Positions 13,650-24,353 of a stretch of 64,000 nt of DNA are shown here, one piece after another; positions within the stretch are counted from its first letter, which is position 1, and each line of letters opens with the position of its first letter. The DNA lies in the NCBI GenBank assembly GCA_019321725.1, contig CM033115.1, forward strand, positions 18,796,673 to 18,860,672, written 5' to 3'. The position numbers and the translations under genes were made by a program. The notes under the pieces were generated by a model. The model was not told where the DNA came from. It made no database searches and saw nothing but the letters and a program-made list of their open reading frames with translations. This DNA comes from Paulownia fortunei (Eukaryota; Streptophyta; Magnoliopsida; Lamiales; Paulowniaceae).

Positions 13650-13920
13650 GTTGCCTCATTTCACACCACTCCCAGAATGTAGTAGCCAGTCGGCAGGGAC
13701 CTCTGCACCTGCCACGTCAATTGTCAAGAATCCACGTGCTTCCTGTTGGTAATATTCAAGTCTCCAATAGGCCCCACCCCTGCTCCGCGATCCAAAGTTG
13801 CGGCTTAGATTTATCCACGTGATCACCCTCACAGCACCATCTCTGTTCCCTCCCACACCCTTAACGAATATTCGGAACCACCCACCTTGAATGATTCCGT
13901 TCTTCTCTCTATCCGAACTG
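13650..13920. promoter_or_regulatory. GC-richer island with clustered ACGT motifs
   Basis: The patch is clearly less AT-rich than its flanks. It carries two perfect CACGTG palindromes (13733-13738 and 13816-13821) and a CACGTC at 13713-13718. It lies about 1.1 kb upstream of the TATA box of the IFRD gene. It may be a distal regulatory module of that gene or a decayed exon. The 115-codon minus-strand frame crossing it has no recognisable domain. Confidence 0.3.
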
Positions 13921-14991
13921 AGATAAAAAAAAATGTATAATTCTAATTGTAAGGCTGTGTTTGGGATACGATATTCTTTTTGTGTATCCACCAATATACT
14001 CATCGAATATGCAGCCTAACTAGCTTCGAGTTAATTTATTATTTTAAGAAGCCAAATATGACACCATATACACTTTTTGTTAAGAAGAAATCCAAAGTTT
14101 TAAATAAAAAAAAACTTTGTCCAAAATTGTTGAATATATTTTCACACCATACTTTTCAAACAATCAATTAATTTTTTGAGCTTAATTTAATCCAAGAGAC
14201 AATTAAATAAATATAATACAATTAAAGAAAAATATAAAACTCCATTTGGAATATTGTATTCCCATTTGAAGTGGGAAAATGGATTGTAAATATATATCGT
14301 GATGTTACTCTTTCCTTCAATTCACTCTCTCATTCTCCTACAATTTCTTGAATTATCATTAACTTCAATAGTTTACTAACTAACAAAATATTTATAAATT
14401 TTTTCAATAAAAAATAATAAAATATTGCAAATTTCTCTTAAATTGAATTATCAAATTATCGAATTTAACTTGCTAAATGTAGATCAAATAAATCTAAAAA
14501 AATTCAAATTTTTTTAAGAACATACAAAAAAAATCTACAGAATTTAATAATGTCAAAAAATTATTATAAAGAATCTAAATAGTCTGAATTCAAACAATTC
14601 AGAAAGACTCCCGCAAATTACACGTCATTTTATTGCACTAGCTGAAAATTTAAGGTATCATTATTAACTCTTTTTGTACCAATAAAAAATTCACAAAAAT
14701 TAATCTTAGAATCAAAATAAATATCCTATTTAATTACTAAGTGGTGTAATTATTTTTTATTTAGAATTTTAAATTTTTTATATATTGGGAAGTAAACAAA
14801 TCCAACATGAACAAATTAGAACAATCTGTACAGTTACCTTACCCGAAAAATAAAACTGAACAATTGATTAATTAAATAAACGAATGTATTTTCAACAAAA
14901 ACAAAAGTCAAGTCTGGAATAGGAAACGACCAAAAGTCATTGTGAAACAGGGAACGCCAAACAAGTCCTTATCTGATACCTATTTATATTA

Positions 14992-14998
14992 TATATAA
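14992..14998 (+). promoter_or_regulatory. Probable TATA box of the IFRD gene
   Basis: TATATAA lies 320 bases before the IFRD start codon. It is followed by a CT-rich leader (about 15018-15110) typical of plant 5' UTRs, so transcription probably begins near 15020-15030. Confidence 0.55.
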
Positions 14999-15113
14999 GA
15001 ACCTTGTTCAAGTAATCTCACTCTCTTGGATTTCTGACAATTTCCCCTATTTCCTCAAAGAATTATATCCCTACAAGAGTCTATCTCTCTCTAATTCCCC
15101 CAAAATAATTTTC

Positions 15114-15263
15114 ATGGATACTTTGTTTTTCGATTCAATTAAGGAGTTGTTGTTCCGTTCCCCCCTTTATTCGTCTTCGATTCAAGATTTTCCTTTTTCA
15201 ATAGCTTGTTTTCATCGTTCAGATTTATTCATCCTTGTATCTTTTCTTTTTAACCTAGATTAA
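15114..15263 (+). CDS. Upstream ORF in the leader of the IFRD gene, 49 aa
   Basis: An ATG in the predicted 5' leader opens a 49-codon frame (begins MDTLFFDSIKELLFR, ends FLFNLD) that stops at 15261-15263, 54 bases before the IFRD start codon. It does not overlap the main frame. It is rich in Phe, Ser and Leu and has no known domain. A uORF of this length and position would be expected to lower translation of the main frame, unless a leader intron or later transcription start removes it. Expression and conservation are unknown. Confidence 0.4.
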   Translation: MDTLFFDSIKELLFRSPLYSSSIQDFPFSIACFHRSDLFILVSFLFNLD

Positions 15264-15282
15264 GTAAACTACTGCAATTAAA

Positions 15283-15306
15283 GGATTTGGATTTGGATTT
15301 GGATTT
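15283..15306 (+). repeat. Four tandem GGATTT hexamers in the leader
   Basis: Four perfect GGATTT units lie between the upstream ORF and the IFRD start codon, ending 11 bases before it. This is a small simple-sequence repeat. Confidence 0.8.
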
Positions 15307-15317
15307 GCCTCTGCATC

Positions 15318-18300
15318 ATGGGTAGAAGTAAGTTCGTTCTTGGTTTCTTTTTTTTTTTCGTTTTAATGCTTTTTGCAGTGTGATTGTTTCAATTTTTTTT
15401 CTCCCTAGAATTAGAAAATTAAGATTTTTTCACTGTTCTATGAATTTTGGTTTCGTTAATTAGAAAATTATTGCGGAAAGACTTTTTGGTGTTCTTCACT
15501 CCTTTCTCTTTTGGTGTAATTTAAGCATGTGGTTAGGGTAAAAACTTTGAAACATAATAAATCATGCTTGAACATTTTTTTTTTTTTTGTGCGATAAAAT
15601 TTAAAGCTCCACTGCTGACCTTAATTTGATTAGAAAAAAATGATAAAATGTATGTAAAAAATCAACCCGTGTTTGATATCTTGTTCAAGCTCGTTTTAAT
15701 TATCAATTATACCAAGCTCAAATACAATTTTTGATTGATTAAGCAAGCTTGAATTGGATTCAACTTCGATTTATTTACACTCCTTCATGTGGCTTTGTTG
15801 AAGATGAGAATTTATATTAATTTATGAATTGTGCATTTAATCTTAACATGGTTTAAGTTTTATTTTGTTGTTTTTATTTTTTTCTGTTTCTGGATATTCT
15901 TTTTCTAAGTGCGTAATTTTGCATATGAGCCCATTTGTGTGCTTTTCGTTTCCTAATTTTTTTTTTTGGGAAATTAAGATTAAGTGAGTAGGAAGTTTCT
16001 AAATTATAAAAGACACAATAAGCGTTAAGTAATTAAGAGAAGGGGTTGCTAAGCTTTACAAATTATTAAAATGCCAATATTGATGCAAAATCATGTTTTT
16101 GATACTCCTTGCCATTTTTTACCTTAGAAACATCAATTCTCCATTCAATAGTTTTTTCTTTTAGTGCTAATTGATTTTTTTTTAATTTATATCTTTTTTA
16201 TTTTTTAGTTTTACACATCTCTCCATCACTGTGAATAAAATATACAATTCCTCTTTCGCTATGTTCGAAAAAAAATTGTAGAATCCTTGAGAAACTTAAA
16301 GACAATTGAGAACTACTTTAAGTAACTATTTTTTTTATAATAACAATCTCAAATGGGGTTCGTGCCATACTTAGGTAATTAAAAAATAAAATAAAATAAA
16401 AATTAGGGAGGTCATTTTTGAATTAGTGGAACTTTTCAGTTGTTGCAGGTCTTCTTCACTCAATGTAGATAAAATATCTCATTATGAATGGAAATATAAC
16501 TAGTTATATATGATATTTTCTTTTCAGTTCTAGTTCCATTTGTGCAACTTTTGTAATGTAATGCCACGGCATGCATGTGGGCTTGGAATATTAGTCATTT
16601 GCACTGCTTACATGTGCAAGTTCCATGATTCTCAATTTCTGCCCATGATTCTATTCACTCCAGAGTCCACTACATTTAATTTCATGAAAACTAATCCCTC
16701 GTCTCACCACCCTGTATAGGACCTAAGTTTTTTTGGCACCACCTTGATTTTTTAAAGGCATATAGGATCATTCAATGTTCTGATAATTACTAATGCTCTT
16801 GTTTCAGGAAAATCATTATCAATAATTTCTCATGTTATTTTATATGATTGGTCTCAATCAGTAACCAACTAATTCATGTTCCTATCAAGCTCATGAATCA
16901 GATATTCAACATAATATATTAATCTTCAAAGTACACCTATATTTGCACATGTAGTTGGTTAAATATGAAAACAATATATTTACATTGTTTAAGTTCTCTT
17001 CAAAGATAAAAGAATCTTACATGATGATGCTTAATTCGATGATCTGAATGAAATGACAAAAACTGTAATATGGTTCTGGTTTTTTTTTTTCCCTTTTATT
17101 CTCTTATTTTCATATTTGCCTCCCATAAAACAGTGCAAAAGGTTATGCAAGAAAAATATGCAAGTGAGATAGATATAAAAGTTAAAATTGACATTTTTAG
17201 TAAATTCCAAAAGCTTAGCAATCTCTTATCCCTACATAATTAAGAGTTATTGCGTCTTTCATAATTTTGAAACTTCCTAATCCCTTCATATTGGCAGTTT
17301 TTAAAATTTGTAAAACTTATCCCTTTTCTTTAATCAGTTAAAACTTAATTCTGTCTTTTATAATTGAGAAACTCCCTACTCCTTTATCCATAATTTTTGC
17401 TTCTTGTCGTGTCCTTTATATGGACATTCGAAGCCGGGGGGCTATTCCGTTGACCTGTACTAATGAGAATTTGACTCCACAAGAAATTGAACAAAAAGCT
17501 GCAGACCAATTGAAGTCTTTTGGGAAAAGGAACTTGGCTGAAAAACGAATGCTTTCTCAGTAGGAGGGAAAAATGCAAGAATCCTCTTTAAGATGAGAAG
17601 CAATTCTCCATTGGTAGCAAATGCTTATCCATTAAGCGGAGGAAATCTTATTGAAATAAAAAAGAAAACCCATAAAAACGAAGTTCTCACTTGGTCAAGA
17701 ATGGACTACGAGGGTCAGCTACCTAGCTAACTTTCATAATTAAATACCGTTACTGTATAGGTGAGTCTCATTGTGAAAGACCTTTTACTGGATAATTCAT
17801 GGGTAGAACCAAGATACCAATAACATTGATTAAATGAAGTTAAAGGCTCTAGTATATAGAGAAGACCTCACCGTTGAGACCCCAAAAAATGGGTCTTTTT
17901 TTGCTTTGTATTTAGTTGCATTTTTCTTCCCCCTACTTGGGTATCGTGTTTTGTTACCTTGGCTTATCCGAGCTTATGAATTTTCGATCGCCGGGTATGG
18001 CAATCTGTATTTTTGTTGTTGGAGGAACTATGTTTCCAAACCTGCTGTTATGCTTGCCAGTTTAACCATCTCTTGATTTGAAGTCCTTTTTCGATAACTT
18101 TGAGAAGTCTTAAGGCTCTTAGTCTTGCTTATGAATGCCTTAAAAACTCCTTTGCTTCTGAAATTTTTATTGTAGTAATTAGTAGGTTACTTAGTCATTG
18201 AGTGTGCGACCACACTGAAGTTGGAAATTGGTTTTAAATGGGTTTTATTGTGGGCACTTTAGGAAGTTCTCAAAAGAAAAATGCTGCAATGCTGGATAGT

Positions 18301-21300
18301 GATGACACAGATAGTATGAGCTCGTCTTCATCATCTATGCGCTTGGATAACATGATAGAGCCTGGTATCGAGGAAGTGCTGGTGGATAAGGACACTTTGC
18401 TTGATCAATGGTTAGATGCTTTGTATGAGAAGAGGTAATTCTTCTGATTTCATTGTCGTGGTATAAATATATTTAACAGGAATTCTTTTGGGGGTCGGGT
18501 TTTTTTTTTTCCCTTCTGTTCTGAGGTAATTATTCAGGGTATTTTTTTTGGTTGTTATTGTGTTATGGATAATAATTAAGAGTTGACGCATGTCAAAAGT
18601 GCTATCTTGGAAATTGCCATATGCATAAATGTGATGAACGGCAAATGGATTCTGTTGATTTGATTGATAAAAAAGAGAAAAAAGATTCAGTTTAATTTCA
18701 TGTGAAGTAGAGGAAACTATAAAGATTACTAATGAATATGTATTGTATTTTTTTGTGTGCAGAGGGTCTACTAGAGAGAAGGCTTTGGCATCAATCATTG
18801 AAGCCTTTAATAGCAGCTTACAGCATGAGTTTGTTGAAAAGAAGTACACAACCTTTGTTTCTAATGTTTTATTCTGCACTTTTCTGCTTTGGTTTCTTAT
18901 AGATGAATATTCAGCTAATCGGCACATGCGATTCCTGTCTTTTACATGATAACTTAAATTGATGATGTGCTTGGAACTTTTTTTGTATTTATTTTTCCTC
19001 TTACCATCTTTTTTTGGGTTGACTGTTGGGGGAGGGGTGTTTGAGGGGAGAGGTCAGAACTGTGTTTAAACACAGGTATTTTTGCAACATAAATCCACAA
19101 GGTCAATTTTGATTTAAAGGTTAAACTTCTTAGGGTTATTCTGTCCATCTTTGAAATTTTTTGGCAATTGATTTAAGGGTGTAGTTGTATTGGCTTTTTG
19201 AAATTCAGAGGTGTATTAAGGTTTTAAGGTTGTTTCAATCTTATGTTCTAAAATTTGGGTTCAAGATTAGTATTTTGTTTCTCCATTTAGGTTTGCTACA
19301 TTGCTGCACCAGTGCTTGAATTCAATCAAAAAGGGTTCTGCGAAGGAGGTTGCTTTAGCGTCTCATGCGATAGGTTTTTCTCTAGCCTTTCACATACCGC
19401 CATTCATCTTTCATTGTTAAGTATTGGGCCAAGATTAATTCATTTTGCATTCTTTTATAGGACTTTTAGCTCTGACCACCGGTCCTGGGGAGAAAGCACA
19501 AGAGATCTTGGAAGAATCAGTCTCTCCTATATCAGAAGCTCTTAGAATTCGGCCTGAGACGTCTAAGATATCATCGGTATGTCATAATTTGCTTGTTGAA
19601 TTTCCGATTTCAGCCTTTGCGGATGCCTGATCTGATGTTTTGTGGAAATCACACTGATATAATTACAGTTGCTCGAGTGTTTGGCTGTTATTACTTTTGT
19701 TGGTGGTGAAGAATCGGAACAAACAGAGAAATCAATGCAAATAATGTGGCAAGTGGCTCATCCAAAATTGGGTTCCAATGTATGCATCTTTGTTTATCAG
19801 CTTGGTCCAAGATGTTTTTGGTTTTATCATCTGTATTCTGTAAACATGCAAAAGCACATGGAGCATATACTTAGAAGATGCAGTTTAGTTGAGCCTTGGT
19901 GATCTAAGTCGCAATTTTGTTGGCTAATCGTATCTTAATACTTATGTTAGTATGTGCTGGTTGATAGTCTGTTTAACAGTAATCTCATTCACGTTTCAGG
20001 TGGCTGCTGCTAAACCTTCACCGGCAATGATAACAATGGTGGTCTCTGCCTGGTCATTTCTCCTTACTACTGTAGATGGCTGGGCACTAAACCCTAAGAG
20101 TTGGCAAGAGTTAGTATTTATTAGCTGTGACATTTGTAGTTGAGCTTGATTTTTCATCTCTCGTGTAGTTATTAATTCTAGTTGTGTGTGATTGAGATGC
20201 ATGGCCTATTAAGAGTGCTAGTGTCCTCTAAATAATTCAGGTCAATCTCCTACTTCTCCACTCTGCTGGAGAAGGATGACAGACTGCTACGCATTGCGGC
20301 TGGTGAAGCACTTGCCTTAATATTTGAGATGGGGAGCCTGGAGAAGTTCTGTGGAGAAACTAAGGTCTCTAGTGACCCCTCTATTGATGAAGGGAATGAT
20401 TCCCGAAAATCGATGTACATACATGGGTTAAGGAATAAAGTCCTTAATCAAGTGCGAGGCCTCTCTGCTGAGGCTGGCGGTAAAGGCACTACAAAGAAAG
20501 ATCTTAATAGCCAGAGGAACACATTCCGAGATATTCTGGATTTTCTTGAGGTATGCTGTTATTGGGTTAATCTACTTCATTTCGTTTTGTGGATTGCTGA
20601 ACTCTATTAATGTGAATATCAGGATGGTTATACCCCGGAAACCACGGTGAAGATTGGTGGAGAGTCTCTAAACACAAGCACATGGGCTCAATTGATACAG
20701 GTCTATATTAGCTTCTTACATCTTTTACCTGTGCAACATATTATGCTGTTTTTGACATTTCCTCATCTGTGTGACTTATAGTTAAACTTCCTGAAGCATT
20801 TTCTAGGAGGAGGATTTGTGAAGCACATGCAGGTACAATTTTTGCCTCCAGACCCTTTTTAAAAAAGGTCGGCATAAAAATACCCTTTACTTTATGGGTT
20901 ACCATTTGCTCTTTTATCTTGTGTTGGACAGGAGAATCAATTTCTTCATGATGTCTTTGGTTTCATGCCCAAGAAAAAGCTTCTATCAGGGGCAGAGCAT
21001 CGTATGTCGGGGGGTGAAAAGGTTAGTTATATCAGAACGTTCTCAAAGCTAGCTCCTTCTTAGTTGCTAAGTATTTATGTTGGTTCATCTTGAGATTGGC
21101 TTGTTAGCTTTGGCTATAGTAACCCTTTAATTTTGTAGTTGCTGATTCTCTTCACAATCTTCTCTCCTTTTTCTCCTCTCTTCTTTCTTTTTTTTTTTTT
21201 TTCTTTTGCAATATATCTGGATTTTGATTGAAATTGGTTGTCAAGTTAGTTACGACTATTTAGTTAATTTTAAGGTTTTTCAATTTTCAGGGATATATTT

Positions 21301-22903
21301 TTGACCTTTTTATATAAAGGGGCTAAATATAATTTTACTATAAGTTTATTATTATCATATTTAAATACTAAGAAACATATTTAAATTCTTTAAACAAAAA
21401 AAATAGAAAAGTAGTTTAGATAATACATTCAAATAACTTTAATTATTTTAAATAAGTTTAAAATTATTTTAAATTACTTATTATAAGTAAAAATACATAT
21501 TTAATGTATAATAAATATCATATTTATTTTTTTAGAAACATTTAAATTCTTTGAATAAATAAAATAGAGTAGTTTAGATGATATATAAATTGTTTTTTAT
21601 AGGCAAAATGATAATACAAAAAAAATATATCAATCATCTTCTTCTTTACTTTCCGCCTTTACTCCCCCACCCACCCACCCACCAACCCTCGGCCCCCCTT
21701 CCCCTAGCCGCCTCACCAACCACCCCTAGCTCCCTCTACCACTCTATCTCCTCCCCCTGCCATATGCTCGCCAGCGCCTCCACAACAACACCCCCCCTCC
21801 TCCTCGCTGGAAGGGCCCCTTCCCCACCCAAAGACATCCATTAGTCATAGGGATATTTGTAATTTCAAAACTTAATTGAGTTTTTTTTTTCACAAATTAT
21901 TATTATTATTAGGCCAAACCTCACGGAGTTTTTTCTGTAATTAACTCTATTTTCTATTGCAGAGTGTTTGCGCAGATATATTGCGTCCTCCTCCAACTGT
22001 ACTTTGGTTTTTAGGCCAAATAAATTTAATTATGAAAAATATAGAAGATTCCGACCCTGTTAGAATTATAATATGTAGATTAAAAATAATGTGGAAAATA
22101 TTGTGTTGACTTGACTTCTCGCCAAAATGCTGGAAGTATATTGGAAGTATATTGTTTGTCCGGAGTTCTGTAAGTCCTGGATTGGGGGACTGTTTATTAG
22201 TTGTATGGTGGAGGTGAGCTGTCCCTAAATTCAGTATAGAGACTTATGGAAGTTTTTTGCTGCTCGTTGCTGCTCTTGTATTTCAATTTTCTATTTGCTT
22301 GTGTTTTGCTTATGTGCTTTTGTTTCCCCTCTTATTTAACAGAGAATGTACAAGTCGCCTAACTCGGCCCTTAACAAGGCACGGACGCAATTACTAAACA
22401 AACAACGGATGTTATCCCAGGTTGTTCATTCTCTTTAAGTTGATGTTTTCTCTCGACGTCTTTTCTCTCTTGTTACCCTGTTCTCTTCTCCTGGCACCCC
22501 ACCCAAAGAAGAGAGAGAAATCAGCAATGCCCAAAAAGGAAATACATGATCATCATGTACCTGCGTTTGTTTGTCTTCATTAAGATTTTGCTTCTTTTCT
22601 AGTTACTTTAGTAATGAAAAAAATCCAGGGTGAGTCAGTTTATTTTCTATTTCTGTTTTCATTTACTAAGAAAACATCAATAGCAAGTCCTCCACCAACA
22701 AATTTTGTTTTCCTAAAGAATGTTTAGGTCATTTTACTCATACCAGTGGAGTCAAGGTTGATATTTCCTCTCTCTTGTGAAATGAGATATACAAAAGCAC
22801 GGTTTAGGAACTGCTTTCTGGAGTAAATTTGACATTCGTGAACTTTTTTTACCTGCAGGATAAGAACGCTGGCCGCTTTGCAGTTGGTTTTACTGAGGGT
22901 TAA
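15318..22903 (+). CDS. Interferon-related developmental regulator (IFRD) family protein, SAT32-like
   Basis: The coding sequence reassembles from 13 exons: 15318-15327, 18263-18434, 18763-18843, 19291-19373, 19461-19576, 19669-19779, 20000-20109, 20241-20550, 20623-20700, 20782-20832, 20932-21021, 22343-22420 and 22859-22903. All introns are GT-AG and phases agree, giving 444 aa starting [19 protein letters not shown] Ser-rich acidic N-terminus is followed by the helical IFRD domain (about residues 45-345; motifs [44 protein letters not shown]) and a C-terminal block ([12 protein letters not shown]) typical of the IFRD_C region. Family knowledge: Arabidopsis SAT32 (At1g27760) is linked to salt tolerance, and animal IFRD1 is a transcriptional co-regulator and ribosome-associated protein. 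The first coding exon is only 10 bases, and intron 1 (2935 bases) holds a plastid insertion. The start is supported by the family-like MGRR/MGKR N-terminus. The frame is intact throughout. Confidence 0.93.
17396..17523 (+). pseudogene. ycf4: Plastid ycf4 3'-end fragment in nuclear intron 1 (NUPT)
   Basis: Intron 1 of the IFRD gene contains a frame reading [12 protein letters not shown], then GAIPLT and [13 protein letters not shown]. This matches the C-terminal end of the chloroplast photosystem I assembly factor Ycf4. After the AA of EQKAA, roughly 20 bases are missing. The sequence then resumes with CCAATTGAAGTCTTTTGG, which encodes the terminal PIEVF in another frame with the stop codon changed from TGA to TGG. 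The copy is therefore truncated at the 5' side, deleted and frameshifted, and cannot work. It lies in the same orientation as the host gene. The match is from memory of the Ycf4 consensus. Confidence 0.85.
17524..18080 (+). other. Probable continuation of the plastid insertion (ycf4-cemA spacer, possible cemA start)
   Basis: In chloroplast genomes ycf4 is followed by cemA. Here the sequence after the ycf4 remnant is less AT-rich than the rest of intron 1. A frame near 17885-17945 (KKWVF, then SCIFLP) faintly resembles the start of CemA (MAKKKAF, then VFLPWW). Stops and indels break it. The extent of the insertion is uncertain and the cemA assignment is weak. Confidence 0.35.
21640..21843. repeat. 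C-rich low-complexity patch in intron 11 of the IFRD gene
   Basis: About 200 bases on the plus strand are dominated by C runs (CCCCCACCCACCCACCC and similar), abrupt against an AT-rich intron. It gives a Pro/Ser/Thr-rich reading frame of 88 codons that begins in AT-rich DNA and looks like a composition artefact. Two imperfect copies of an ACATTTAAATTCTTT-containing segment lie just upstream (about 21370-21430 and 21535-21590), so the intron probably absorbed repeat material. Confidence 0.5.
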
Positions 22904-23162
22904 ACCAGGAGCTTATATATTCAGGCTTTTGGTTTGAGCTTTATATTGCAATGTGAAACTTTTAAAATATTCACTGGGGTTGGTCCTTTTTTTTTCTCTT
23001 TTGATAAGCTTTGCCAAGACTTGCAAGGAAGAATATCTGTATCTTGTGAACTGTTAGGGTGGTTCATATACTAGTTGTCATAAGTATGTGACTGAACATG
23101 ATTGTATCCCCATTTGATTTATTAAAGAGTTGTTGCCCTAGTAAGCAGTAGATAGCCCTGGG

Positions 23163-23263
23163 TCTACATCTTGCTGCTCTTTTTGTGCTTAAGAGATATT
23201 GTTAGAATTCAAATGCTCTACATCTTGCTGCTCTTTTCGTGCTTAAGAGATACTGTTAGAGTT
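23163..23263. repeat. 47-base direct repeat, 54-base period
   Basis: Copies at 23163-23209 and 23217-23263 begin TCTACATCTTGCTGCTCTTT and differ at three positions. They lie at or just past the presumed 3' end of the IFRD transcript. Confidence 0.85.
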
Positions 23264-23840
23264 ATCACAAATGTGCTTTTCGAGTTTTGGTTCCCCAAGT
23301 ATCTTGCTCAGGGGGCTTCTTGTGCGATCAGTTTACAGAATGTGGATGAACAAAAAAAGTGTCATTTTTTAAATTCATGTTTCAATTATTACGCCATTTG
23401 GGAATAATTCTTTGTAGCAAGATTTTTGGGAAAAAGTGTCAGAAGAATATGTATTCAATTAGGAAGGAGTTGGTAATTATTTCGAACCCAGAGGTCATTT
23501 TTTCGACTAAAATTTAGATAACTTTAATGTGCGTTGAGGCTGCTGACTGGCGACGGGTTTTCTAGCAGACATTCAACTTAATGAAAAGACGTTAGCTTTT
23601 GGCACCAAAACCTGCGTGCGTTTTTTGAAGTTGGGGATACACCATTTCTACTCCTAGAATGAAATCTTAAGACAAGGATCAATGGAAGGGCATCTGTCCA
23701 AGGATAGACGGGTGGAAGCATAATATTGTCAATATCCTTCCGATGCAGAAAACCGCCACCGCCACCGCTGTTGTCCGATACCCTCATTCCACTATCGCAC
23801 ATGCTCTCTTCCCCACGCATAGCTCACCAACCAACATCAG

Positions 23841-24059
23841 ATGGCACATGAATTCGAACGCAGTATCCCAAGTTGGGTTTTTCACAATTACTTGTCTTCT
23901 GTGGTTGCCAACCCTGAAACCGGTTTTAATGGTGGCCATGCCGAGGTGGAGTGGCAGCGATTTCTACTCTCAGGTCAGGGGTCCAACAAAATCCTAACAA
24001 AAAAACGAGAAAAAACTTTTTTCACCCTGCTCCAAAGTCCAGGGTTCAGGAATTTTTAA
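23841..24059 (+). CDS. Unassigned small ORF, 72 aa
   Basis: An ATG frame starting MAHEFERSIPSW reads normal-looking protein composition through about residue 47 (NPETGFNGGHAEVEWQ), then turns basic and low in complexity. A possible splice donor (CAG|GTCAGG) lies at the point where the composition changes, near 23971. The preceding 100 bases are also balanced in composition and contain a (CCGCCA)n-like stretch. I do not recognise the protein. It could be a captured exon, a pseudogene fragment, a small gene or chance. Confidence 0.25.
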   Translation: MAHEFERSIPSWVFHNYLSSVVANPETGFNGGHAEVEWQRFLLSGQGSNKILTKKREKTFFTLLQSPGFRNF

Positions 24060-24353
24060 TAAACGGGGCCTTATTTTAAGTGAGGTCAATGAGCAAAAAC
24101 ATGATCTCAGAAACTATTGGGCAGGATCGACTTCCATGTCCTCATCACTGGAAACCCTGATTGCAGCACAAACAATGTGCTCGTATCAACAGTTACCGAT
24201 TCACTTTCTCCATTCTCTTGATTAACAACCAGCTGCACAGTTGGCCGAAGTCTACACAATAAGATCTAGCAAGCACCAGCGCCTCTTTTACCAAATGTGG
24301 CTTCAATTACTAATATGGAAAATATATTGAAGTGAAACAAAAGGAAATGATCT

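Larger units (their letters stand above)
9741..14980. other. Intergenic stretch upstream of the IFRD gene
   Basis: No supportable gene is visible. The stretch contains an ATT microsatellite at about 9840-9856, a TA/GTAT microsatellite at 10334-10372, very AT-rich DNA from 10700 to 11850, an 81-base tandem duplication at 12902-13063, and a GC-richer island with G-box motifs at 13650-13920. Confidence 0.6.
22904..24353. other. Convergent gap between the IFRD and ASCC2 genes
   Basis: The left part is the IFRD 3' UTR, with a likely end near 23120-23160. The rest includes a 47-base direct repeat at 23163-23263, an unassigned ORF at 23841-24059, and the likely 3' UTR of the ASCC2 gene at about 24100-24353. 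Confidence 0.5.

Noticed and set aside
13656..14003. 115-codon minus-strand ORF over the G-box island
   Set aside because: The protein is not recognisable and the ORF's start lies in AT-rich DNA. Motif content suggests regulatory DNA instead.
17834..18076. 80-codon ORF with hydrophobic stretches in IFRD intron 1
   Set aside because: It lies in the suspected plastid-derived segment and is not a functional membrane protein gene. At best it is a cemA remnant read in a mixed frame.
18412..18927. 171-codon minus-strand ORF across IFRD exons 2-3
   Set aside because: It is the antisense shadow of a well-supported gene and intron, rich in Ile, Asn and Lys, with no domain.
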